In this document: positions 48,965 through 60,700 of the stretch, piece after piece
Layout: each line of letters opens with the position of its first letter
Position numbering within the stretch: position 1 is the first letter of the stretch
Origin: Congeria kusceri
Lineage: Eukaryota; Mollusca; Bivalvia; Myida; Dreissenidae
NCBI GenBank assembly: GCA_027627225.1
Contig: CM051040.1
Span: 23,808,134 to 23,872,133 of the forward strand
Length of the DNA: 64,000 nucleotides
Direction of reading: 5' to 3'
Notes under the pieces: model-generated
Seen by the model: only the letters and a program-made list of their open reading frames with translations
Database searches by the model: none
What the model was told of the DNA's origin: nothing
Program-made: the position numbers and the translations under genes

Positions 48965-49797
48965 ACGATCGCTGAATTTCATCCTATGTTTAATACTTAA
49001 GTTCGGTGTTATCCAATGGATGAAAGGCATAGCCCGTTTGGGAAGATATCGGGGTCAAAATGTGATTGGCAAAGATTGGCATTTCTGGACGTAAACACTG
49101 CTTTCAGCATTACATATTGAAGTGGTTTAAGTGGTATTGAATGTTTCTTTCCCGACGACAGACGACCAAATTAATATTTTAAATCAACATTCTTTATCAT
49201 ATAATATATATGAAAACAATATATATGAAAACAAGTTATATTTTATGATCTCCAAACATATTGATTACACCCACATAATTGACCCCACATTAAAATTTCC
49301 TCGGCTTGTAATTAGGTGTATAATTTTCGTTAATAATATCAAAATATAAAGTCAAATATATGATGAAAAGAGTTATTTTTACTTTATTAAGAACTATATT
49401 TATGATAATACCTCATTGTTAAAGAAATGTGAAATTAGCAACCGGAAAATCAAGCTAAACTACGACGTCATCTGTTAGCCAGAACGCATGGACCAAATGA
49501 CACAATGGCCGGCGTTTTAAACAACATTGGTTTCGATATCTGAGAATGACCGCTTGATTTCATCCTATGTTTTACAATCAAGTTCAATGTTATCCAATGG
49601 AAGACAGTCTTAGCCCGCTTGGGCAGATATTAGGGTCAAAATAACTTGATTGGCAACGATTGGCATTTCTAGACGTAAACACTGCTATCAGCATTACATA
49701 TTGAAGTGGTGTAAGTGGTATTGAATGTTACTTTTTAGCTGGATACATTCCCGACGACAGACGATCAAATTGATATGTTAGACCAACATTCTTTAAT
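48965..49797. repeat. Two direct copies of a segment of about 240 bp
   Basis: Copies at about 48965-49196 and 49548-49797 share TTTCATCCTATGTTT, GTTATCCAATGGA, GACGTAAACACTGCT, CAGCATTACATATTGAAGTG and CCCGACGACAGACGA. They lie upstream of gene B's start. No coding content is recognised. Confidence 0.7.
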
Positions 49798-49804
49798 ATA
49801 CAAA

Positions 49805-49972
49805 CATATGAGGCGTGTCTTGGGTAAACCGGGCTTAATGCATGTGCGTAAAGTGTCGTCTCGGATTAGCATGTGCAGTACGCACAGGCTAATCCGCGAC
49901 GGCACTTTCCTACAGTGGATTTATGTGTAGATGATACTTCCTTGAAACAACAAAATACCATAAAAGCGGTAT
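49805..49972. mobile_element. Fold-back (MITE-like) element copy 4, half only
   Basis: Starts ATGAGGCGTGTCTTGGG and has the left arm and loop (ACTTCCTTGAAAC, TACCATAAAAGCGG). The right arm is missing. Confidence 0.7.
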
Positions 49973-50191
49973 AAAAATGTTTTTATGATGTCCAAACATA
50001 CATGTACATAAACTGTTTAGACTGTTTTACGTACGAACACAGTTTAAAATGTTCAAGCGTTATGACCAGTGGAATTGACTGACCAATGCCTGTTATCACT
50101 GGCTGCACAAATAAGGGGTAATAATCGCGTAAAACGCGTGTGGCATTTACATAACTAATATATGATATAGCTCAGGGGCGGGTAATTGAGA

Positions 50192-50448
50192 AGAACATGC
50201 TAGATATGCAAATCGGCTTTACAAAAGTTTGTTATTTATGAGTTAGGCCTTTATCGGCTAAACAAATTGGTGCGGCCATGGCGGCGCCTGCCGCACCGCC
50301 CACGACGGCCTTGTGATGCTCTGAACATGCTAGATATGCAAATAGGCTTTACAAAAGTTTGTTATTTATGAGTTAGGCCTTTATCTGCTAAACAAATTGG
50401 TGCGGCCATGGCGGCGCCTGCCGCACCGCCCACGACGGCCTTGTGATG
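50192..50448. repeat. Tandem duplication of a 128-bp segment with GC-rich core
   Basis: Two nearly identical copies start GAACATGCTAGATATGCAAA and end CCACGACGGCCTTGTGATGC. The core TGGCGGCGCCTGCCGCACC is much more GC-rich than its surroundings. Confidence 0.8.
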
Positions 50449-50459
50449 CTCGAACAGAG

Positions 50460-51200
50460 TTGCATAAAGTGTTTCACTATTAATATTGTGATGTACTAAC
50501 CTTAATTGTTACATATTTGGTTTAACCTTATTGTGTACACATATATTAATATAACATTTTACTTGTTTGATATGTACGAACATATCGATATGAAATAAAT
50601 AAACTGAATAGTGTTTGTTATTTTGATATAAAAAATAAAGGTAGCTTTATGACAAAGTGCAGTTTTGTAGGGCTCGTGTGACTGCGCCGTTCTGCCAACG
50701 TTTGGTTTGATGATGACATGTGAAACGAGTGAAATGTTTCAATATGATACACTTCTACTAACATTAAAGCTGCTGTTGCTACTACTATACTACAACAACA
50801 ACAATAAACAACACGTCTCTTGAGAATGATCATTCGAATGAACCCCGACTTGGTACCGAACTCACCCCCCCCCCCCCCCCGATCGCCAGTTGATTACACA
50901 TTTATCTCATCATCACGCCGACATTGATTCACACACAGTTAATTGTATTTTGTCTTTGATTAAAGTCTTTATATCGTTATTTTAAAAGTGTTTTCATGAC
51001 GTATGCCAAAATGAATGAATGAAGTTGGGAATGATGTAAATGTTTGGGAAGTTTGTTTTTTTAATTTGTACACCCACTTTTTCAGATGTACATGTATATT
51101 AAATACAACGAAAATGATGGATTAATCCCTTTTAACCACGTGTTATGTAGATGTCTAGAACAACTACGCGTTTTATATAAATGAGCAAAGAATGAATCAC
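50460..51200. other. Intergenic, poly-C tract
   Basis: No gene was recognised. A 17-18 base C run lies at about 50863-50880. Confidence 0.5.
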
Positions 51201-51530
51201 ACAGAGTTTATTGCTCAAATAACATGACACGCGCAGAGTTTTCTACAGACAAAGAACATAATTCACCGTTGTTAAACTACCAATAAACGATCCGAAAACA
51301 TTGTTCCGAAACTGTAGAATATAGTTCGCATTGTAATTGCAGAAAATGTTGTTAGGTCATGTTAGAATGGAACTAAGTTTCATATTATCGGTGTTTATAA
51401 CACGTATTTGTTGTTCTGATGTTCTGACGCCCCCTTAGTTTAATTCATACGCAATAGAACTCCAAATCGTTGTTTATTAGCCGATAAAAAACTATAAATC
51501 AAAAAAGTATTTCTTAAAAATAACATGAAG
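51200..51530. mobile_element. Fold-back element of the CGATAAACAAC family
   Basis: Shares CAGAGTTTTCTA, AAACTACCAATAAAC, TATAGTTCGCATT, GTCATGTTAGAAT and GAACTCCAAATCGTTGT with the copy at 57715-57990. It overlaps the 3' flank of gene C and supplies an AATAAA (minus strand, 51473-51478) about 76 nt past that gene's stop. Confidence 0.6.
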
Positions 51531-51553
51531 TTTGACAGTTTCTTCTTGTTTTA

Positions 51554-51735
51554 CTAAATCAGCAAACACGTCATTGCAAAGAATGCCTGCAACAGATGCT
51601 GGCACCGCTTGGATGATACGCCGAAATTACGCTGGTTCAACGCCGTGGTAGATGGAGTCGCCGTGGTGCACACCGGAAGTCCCTTCTCCCAAGGCATTCT
51701 GGATATAGCAGTGACGTTCCAGGTCGAATCGGAAT
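51554..51735 (-). CDS. Gene C exon 11: C-terminus
   Basis: Encodes SDSTWNVTAISRMPWEKGLP, VCTTATPSTTALN and ends LLQAFFAMTCLLI with a stop at 51554-51556. It is shorter than in B, and the hydrophobic end is weak for a GPI signal. Confidence 0.75.
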
Positions 51736-54700
51736 CTGAAAAGTGAAACCCCGTTAGTATGGTGTATATGGTTTCCAAGCAACATCTCGATGAACGAAAC
51801 AGACATTACTTAACAATATACAGAGAAATTATAGTTGTAGCATAGCTTTTTATCCTGCTTACATAAAAAACAAATCGGGTACATGTACGTATTTCTTGTC
51901 ATTGACCAGGAATCGGGTACATGTACGTATTTCTTGTCATTGACCAGGAATCGGGTACATGTACGTATTTCTTGTCATTGACCAGGAATCGGGTACATGT
52001 ACGTATTTCTTGTCATTGACCAGAAATCGGGTACATGTACGTATTTCTTGTCATTGACCAGGAATCGGGTACATGTACGTATTTCTTGTCAGTGACCAGG
52101 AATCGGGTACATGTACGTATTTCTTGTCATTGACCAGAAATCGGGTACATGTACGTATTTCTTGTCATTGACCAGGAATCGGGTGCATGTACGTATTTCT
52201 TGTCATTGACCAGGCCATTGTCCTCAAACCAAGTTACATGCTAACGTCAAACATTGAAATCCTTTTATTTTATACTTTTTACAACATAACATACAAGGGC
52301 AGACGTTGCACATCCACGGACACCGGAACATCGTTTCTAGGTTCGTGCCGCACGTGCCACCCAATGTCGTCGAGCATTCAGGGTCTGTGTCGTTCGTGCC
52401 GACGCATTCCACTGAAATGTAAGTAATATTATCATCATCATAATCGTTAGCAGCATCAGCAGCAGCATAAGCAGCATCAGCAGCATATGTATTATTATTA
52501 TTATTACTATTATTGTTGTTTTTTTTGTTGTTGCTAGTGGTTATACTAGCGTTGGTAGTTGTAGTAGAATTGGTAGTAGAAGTGGTAGTAGAAGTGGTAG
52601 TAGAAGTGGTAGTAGAAGTGGTAGTAGAAGTGGTAGTACAAGGTGGTAGTGGAAGAGGTGGTAGTGGTAATGGTAGCTGTTGTTGTTGTAACAGCGGCAG
52701 CAGCAGTTGCTGTACTGTAGGAGAAGTAGTACTGTAGTTTTTTAATACCGACCTCATATTTGTCTAGTACCCTAGTCACATTGAAACTATCAGACAATAC
52801 TCGCATTTTAAAGATTGCAATTTCGAAAATAAAATAAAAGAAACAATACAAAATTCGATACCCAGATGACGACGACGGGAATGTTAGCATACTACTGCAT
52901 TAGTTAACCATTTAATGTTCATGAAAAACGTATAAACTTAACCAGTTAAATTTTGTCCAGAACAAATATTGTGACTGTCTGTCATGTAAAACTACCATGA
53001 AATACAAATATATGTGTATAGAAGGCCTGGACACTTTAATTTGACATATGTAGTATGAAAGTTATCATTTATAGGACAACAACTTTCTATGACAACAAGT
53101 ACTCGTATATCGAACAGTCGTATGCTTAAACGGACTTATTCACATATTTTCGTACTTGTTTTAAGAAATGTCTTCATTTTAATAACTAAACCATCTGGAT
53201 TAACAAACCTAATAGCCTCAGCAATTAAACAGAACCCACGACCTCCGGATCAAAAGGATGTAATATCGCTTCTGTATAATTATAGTGTACGTTGGGAATT
53301 GGTGACCAAAAATTCTACCACGGCACGCGGCTAGTGGTGCATAGATAAAGAAGTAAATACCTGTGGGTTATTCTGCCACAAATAATGGGCGGAGCCTAAT
53401 GTTTTGAAAATAGTTCCGGAAATTCGAAGAAATTGTTCCGTAAAATGCACGTGCTTTAACGCGCGATAGCAAATTGTGACAAACAAATCATTTTCTGCAT
53501 TATGTAGCACAATACAACCACAATTGTACTACACATTTTATACTTAATTTCACAAAAACGTTTACGTTTTGTTGATATGCTTTTAATTTGCGCTTTTTAG
53601 CATCATATGTTCACTGTATTATATCGATAAGTATGACGTCATTCGCTCAATGTTTATCAATAAAGCTGACGTCATTTTGAATTGTTATGATTTATTGACG
53701 TCACTGAAACGCACGTGCGAATTCTCTTCTCGGAAAATGGGCGAAGTAAAGATAAATATAGTTCTCATTCATAACCTTTACAAATACGAATTTTATATAA
53801 GATCGTGTTAGAATCAAAATAATTAACGGGTAACAGTGGTTATTGCGGTAATAACCAACGGTTTGTCGTTTCGATGCTTGTTATCAAACCACTCGGGCTA
53901 CCGCCCTTGTGGTTTAATTCCTACGCATCGGAACTCCAAACCGTTGGTTATTACCGCAATAACCAACAGTTACCCGTCAATTATTTCTTAATTGTCTATT
54001 TGGAAATCTATGAATAGGTCCCTTTAAAACAAATAATCCATTTATTTTGATAGTTTATCAATTGTTACATGGCCCAACACATGAGATACACAACAAATAC
54101 ACAACGAGCATTCATTACGGTCACAGATGGTCCTGATGTAGGTGCCGGGCGGGGCGGTCCGGACACAGTCACAGGTACCCGAGGTCATGTTCAGACTGGA
54201 GCCACCCAGGCACAGAAGCTTGTTGAAATCTAGATATAAAACACCAAAGCGGTCAACCACTCCAGCAGTTCATTGTGCTTTTATATTAACATGCAAACGT
54301 GTGCATTCCTAGAAATGTATTATTTCATTCAGCGTGGAATTCCGAAAGCGATAACTTTGTATGTATTTATCCATTCTATATGCACTAATATTCGTTGTGC
54401 ATACTATTTTAAAATTAATACATGTACTGTATACTTTTAAATACATTTTTTACATGTTTAAAATGCGTAGGTGACATTATAAAGCATCACGCATCATAAA
54501 GCTATAGTGTGTTTTTCCAAATATATGTATTAATATTTGTGATAAAAGCATAACACTGTTAAAAGACCATATACATGTATTCTTACCACAAAGTCCAAAG
54601 GTTGCATTGCAATGACTAGCACAGTCGTCACAGCCTCGTTTTGTAATGGATTCTTTATAAGGTCGATCAAGCTTTGCTGGGTCCAATCTAAAACAGTATT

Positions 54701-57700
54701 GAGTTCAATATAAGATCTGAAGTGAGATTATTCAAACGCAGGGACACACGAGTCATAACGTCCACAATTATTTCTGTTGTAATTATACTACTGAATGATG
54801 CGTAATTGATTGCATTCGATGCGTACTTTTTACATTACAGACAAGACATTATTTTGAGCCTCAGTTATATATATGCTTCTATCTGTGAAGTAGCAGCTTT
54901 AATGGTTATGATCTATGGATATAATATTTAAAGATGGCAATTTATCCTGCCATACAATAACTGTTTTACAAGCATTGAGCAGGTAACGAGTTTAATTGGT
55001 ACATGACGTTATTGTTCAAAAAGCCCATACCGTCCATTGTTTAATCAGCATAAATCTTGTTTTGGCGTTAGGTTTTTACGCTTTTCTTCCGATGCTAGTA
55101 ACGGGCACACAGAGATTAACATTATTGTAAACAGTAATTTCTGTAAAACACTAAACAAATAAACTAGAAGACTAAATGAAGAAAACTCTATTTTAAATGG
55201 AAAGCAATAATTAAAGAAAAAAAAGCGACAAATAAAGAAAACTAAATGATGAAAATTTAATCAATAAAACTAAATAAAGAACACCAAATGAAGGAAACTG
55301 AGCGAATAAATTTACATCAAGAAAACTACTGAAGAACACTAAATCACGAAAACTAAATAAAGAACACTAAACGAATAACACTATAAGAATGCAGAACTTT
55401 AAATGGAGAAAACCAAATCAAGAAAACTAAATGAAGAACACTAAATGAAGAAAAATAAACGAAGAAAATATAATGAAGAACTCTAAATAAAAAACACTTA
55501 TATGAATAACACAAAATGGAGAAAACTAAGTGGAGAAAACTAAATGAAGAACACTTAAGGAAGAACACTAAATGGAGAACACTAAATGAAGAAAACTAAA
55601 TGAAGAACACTAAATGGTGAACAATACATGAAGAAAACTAAATGAAGAACACTGAATGGAGAACAATAAACTAAGAAAAGTACATGAAGAACACATGAAA
55701 AACACTTAATGAAGAACACTAAATAAACACTTATCGAAGAACAATAAATTAAGAAAAATACTTGAAGAACAAAGAGTAAAAAACAATAATGAAGAAAAAT
55801 AATGAAGAACAATAAATGAAGAACAATAAATGGCACGGGTGCCGGGGACTAAATCACGGGCAACGACTACGACTGTAAGTTTTAAGAGCTAAAACCTAGT
55901 TGTGAGAAACTACATTATAGAGTAATTGAATGGTATATGGCAAAACAATTGTTCTCACAAGTTGGATAGAAGAGAAACATTTTATAGTTACAATAACAAT
56001 CATCATAATCACATATGCTGAGCTGTTGAGTGTTTTCGTACATTGGGACATAGAGGCAGATATACAGGTAGCGCCCCGTACAGTCGGCGGCACCGCAGCC
56101 AATAGAAGCCGTCTCTGACCAGATCATCTGAAAAACAGAAATGGGTTTTCAACGACAATGTATTTAGCTATACGTTTAAACATGGAAGTATATTTCTTTC
56201 AAGTATATTGCAGTGACATTTTAAATTATATCTTTTCCACCTATCGGGCTTCACAATCGATTAGCATGTTTTAAAATGTGCTTTTTGGTGTAAACTAAGT
56301 TTAAGTAAACCATATCATATCTGAGTGCAGTGATTGAATAAAACATTAGATCAATATGCATATTAATATGATTGACGTTGATACGTCTGCTGTGTATGTT
56401 TGACGCAATGCTTTAACGAGCATGAGTGATTTTATCATGTAAACCGGTTAACTACCTGTGTGTAATTCCCGACCAAGGATGCGTCATTACCCGGCCCTCC
56501 GTATGCAAAGTTTGCCTTGTCCGCCTCCCAGACCGCTATGACGTCCGTCCAGTTCATCGGAGTGTCGCTGTACAAATAGTTCTGGCCGGGAATGAAAGCA
56601 CCTAAAAATGTATATCACTTGTATAATTATGATGCTATCCAACTATATGAACTTCAAACTGAAGATGAGTTTATATTGCTGTCATAGCTAATGTCTGGGT
56701 AAGTCTTTTTGTAGATAACACAGACCCAAACGTACCTACCGGTTATACTTAATATCCATAAAAGGTCAAGCCCGTAAAACAATAAAACGAGACACAATAT
56801 GTAATAGATTTACTTTCAAACCCGAAAACTTATTATCGTAAATAGAATTTTGACGAAATTTTCAACAGAGTTTCCGTCAGTATCGTTAGTGACTTCGAGT
56901 ACCTGGAAAGGAGCGCTGGTACCACGTGCTGTCAGCCGTACATCGTTTCGCCCACCGGGTGGCAGCAGAGACAAGTCCAGAATTCTCATGCTAAATGAAT
57001 ATACAATGGCGCATTTAGACAAATCTTTGAAATTGAAAGGTAACGGAAGTGTCCGTGAATTTTAATTTTCGACTTATTGATCCAATCTGTTTAGTTTCAG
57101 CATAATATGAAATGCAATACCATGTAACAAGCGGATGCTTATGCCATGAAATTAATGGTTGTCCATGTATGATCACATTTTATTTAAAATTAAACATTTT
57201 TGAGTGTCGGATTAGGAGTTTTGTTCAGTGTATGATATTTTACCTGACAATGCAAGTTATAAGCTAATACATCATGAATGCATTGATTGAAGATGTAAAA
57301 CACATGTTTAAAGATGTGACTTCAGTCTCAATGTCCGCTGTTTTCTTTAATTTTAAATTGGGATACATATTTTCAGTGAAAGACAATCCGACCAAATATG
57401 TTAACAGTGGAATACTTGAACCTATGCTTGTGACTCCGTAGTTATCGCATCGTTAAATGAACATCTGCCACAAACATTTGACTTACCTTCGTAATACCTT
57501 TGAGTACCTTAATTATCACGATTCGTCAATAATATACGAACCGATTTATAAGTACGTTGTCAACATTATGTGTCAGATAAATACGATGACGAAAATTTGA
57601 AGTTACTGAACAAACTTCAATATTAGTATGTATTTTACTGTATCTTACTGTAACATGTTGCACTCATTATTTATAGCGGCATTATCCGCCTATACATTAT

Positions 57701-60700
57701 TCTAACAAGACGCACGCAGAGTTTTCTATAAACAAAGAACATAAATCAACGTTGTTAAACTACCAATAAACAACCTGACAAAATAGTTCCGAAACTGTAA
57801 AATATAGTTCGCATTTTAATTGCAGAATATATTGTCAGGTCATGTTAGAATCGAAATAATTGTCGCAGTATTGTTGTTTATCGGCTACTAAACGCCGGTA
57901 TATTAAACCAATACATACGCTTCAGAACTCCAAATCGTTGTCTATTAGCCGATAAACAACACTAAATCGAACATTATTTCTTAAATAAAATTTAATGTGG
58001 AAATGGATGTGAAAGGGAAAAGTTAAGTCAGTGTACTTACGGTTATGCTGCACATAAATTGAATCCTTACCATAACCAGCATATTGGACGCCCGGGGGCG
58101 GACATTGGAGCGGATACGGTTATGCTGCACATAAATTGAATCCTTACCATAACCAGCATATTGGACGCCCGGGGGCGGACATTGGAGCGGATACGGTTAT
58201 GCTGCACATAAATTGAATCCTTACCATAACCAGCATGTTGGACGCCCGGGGGCGGACATTGGAGCGGATACGGTTATGCTGCACATAAATTGAATCCTTA
58301 CCATAACCAGCATGTTGGACGCCCGGGGGCGGACATTGGAGCGGATACGGTTATGCTGCACATAAATTGAATCCTTACCATAACCAGCATGTTGGACGCC
58401 CGGGGGCGGACATTGGAGCGGATACGGTTATGCTGCACATAAATTGAATCCTTACCATAACCAGCATGTTGGACGCCCGGGGGCGGACATTGGAGCGGAT
58501 ACGGTTATGCTGCACATAAATTGAATCCTTACCATAACCAGCATATTGGACGCCCGGGGGCGGACATTGGAGCGGATACGGTTATGCTGCACATAAATTG
58601 AATCCTTACCATAACCAGCATGTTGGACGCCCGGGGGCGGACATTGGAGCGGATACGGTTATGCTGCACATAAATTGAATCCTTACCATAACCAGCATGT
58701 TGGACGCCCGGGGGCGGACATTGGAGCGGATGCGGTCATGCTGCACATAAATTGAATCCTTACCATAACCAGCATGTTGGACGCCCGGGGGCGGACATTG
58801 GAGCGGATACGGTTATGCTGCACATAACCTTACCATAACCAGCATGTTGGACGCCCGGGGGCGGACATTGGAGCGGATACGGTTATGCTGCACATAAATT
58901 GAATCCTTACCATAACCAGCATGTTGGACGCCCGGGGGCGGACATTGGAGCGGATACGGTTATGCTGCACATAAATTGAATCCTTACCATAACCAGCATG
59001 TTGGACGCCCGGGGGCGGACATTGGAGCGGATACGGTTATGCTGCACATAAATTGAATCCTTACCATAACCAGCATGTTGGACGCCCGGGGGCGGACATT
59101 GGAGCGGATGCGGTTATGCTGCACATAAATTGAATCCTTACCATAACCAGCATGTTGGACGCCCGGGGGCGGACATTGGAGCGGATACGGTTATGCTGCA
59201 CATAAATTGAATCCTTACCATAACCAGCATGTTGGACGCCCTGGGGCGGACATTGGAGCGGATACGGTTATGCTGCACATAAATTAAATCCTTACCATAA
59301 CCAGCATGTTGGACGCCCGGGGGCGGACATTGGAGCGGATACGGTTATGCTGCACATAAATTGAATCCTTACCATAACCAGCATGTTGGACGCCCGGGGG
59401 CGGACATTGGAGCGGATACGGTTATGCTGATTAGCAATATCCTCCATATCTGAAGAACACGGTAGCCAAGATGCATATCAATGACGAGCGTGTCGCAAGA
59501 GCAGATTATAAATAAATATATACATATAACATTACTATAAGATACTTTAAATACCAACAGACAATAAAAGAAATATTGTACCAAATTCAGAGCAGTCCTA
59601 ATTAGGGTAGAATTTTAATGTTTAAAGAAAATAAAACATGTCATATATCGAAATTTGTGTTGAAGGTTTCATTCACAATCGATTATAAATAATAATTGAG
59701 GCGTTTAGTGGAACACCGGGCTTAATGCATCTGCGTTAAGTGTAGTCCCGGATTAACCTGTGCAGTCCGCATAGGCTAATCCAGGACGACACTTTCCGCT
59801 TTTATGGTAATTTCTGTTTCAAGGAAGTCTCTCTAAACATAAATCAAGTCACTGAAGGCGGAAAGTGCCGTGCCGGATTAGCCTGTGCGGACTGCACTTT
59901 ACGCAGACGCATTAAACCCGGGTTTCCCACGACACGCCTCAATTATATTTAATTTCACTAATTTCAAGTTCAGTACACTACCAGAAGTACCCCTGGTTGA
60001 CGGTGTTATAGGACTTCCTGTGAGGTGTCTGGGGTCCTCACAGTTCAGATGACCGGGAAAGGCGGCGTATTTGTCTGTACACGAGGGGTTTGACGGTCGC
60101 TGTAAATGGACAGGGCTGGTATTTAAAAAGTTCCTAAGGGAAATTTTAAATTAAGTTGTACCTAACTGAAAATTTCCGATCAAATTTTCTATGTGAAATC
60201 CAAGGATTTCTCTACAAAAAATGCTGCAATATTAAACATATAAGCAATGTTTTCAAGTTTACAACATTTTACTGTTAAAAGACCTATAAAACAGCCAGAG
60301 ACTTAAGTAATTTAAGAAATTTACTAAAGTTTACCCTAAGGTGCATTGTAAATACGGGCCCAGGGCCCGTATTCACAAAGCTCTTAAGGACAATCTTAGC
60401 TAAAGTTGTACTTAAGTGAACATTTCTGGTGAAATTTTCTATGTGAAAACTACTGATTTACGTTAATAAAAGGGTACTGTATGAAATGTGAAGCCATATT
60501 TACTAGTTTGAAACATTTAAACACAACAAGAAGTCTACACGAAGCAAGCACAGACTTAAGGAATTTAATGAATTGAAGGAAAATACTTAAGTTTACCCTA
60601 AGGAGCTTTGTGAATACGGGCCCTGGTCTGTTTGTTAAAAGTATCACCTTAAGCAGTTTATGGTTTTGCCGAGCGTTGGCTTGTCTAAGTGTCTGTTAGC

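Noticed and set aside
52412..52757. Upstream Thr/Asn-rich extension of the ShK ORF in gene C
   Set aside because: It is a trinucleotide repeat in the intron; the exon starts at TTTCAG at 52411, as the equal-length gene B exon shows.
55353..55836. Phe/Leu-rich membrane-protein-like ORFs on the minus strand
   Set aside because: They arise from the degenerate GAAGAACACTAAATG repeat and have no independent support.
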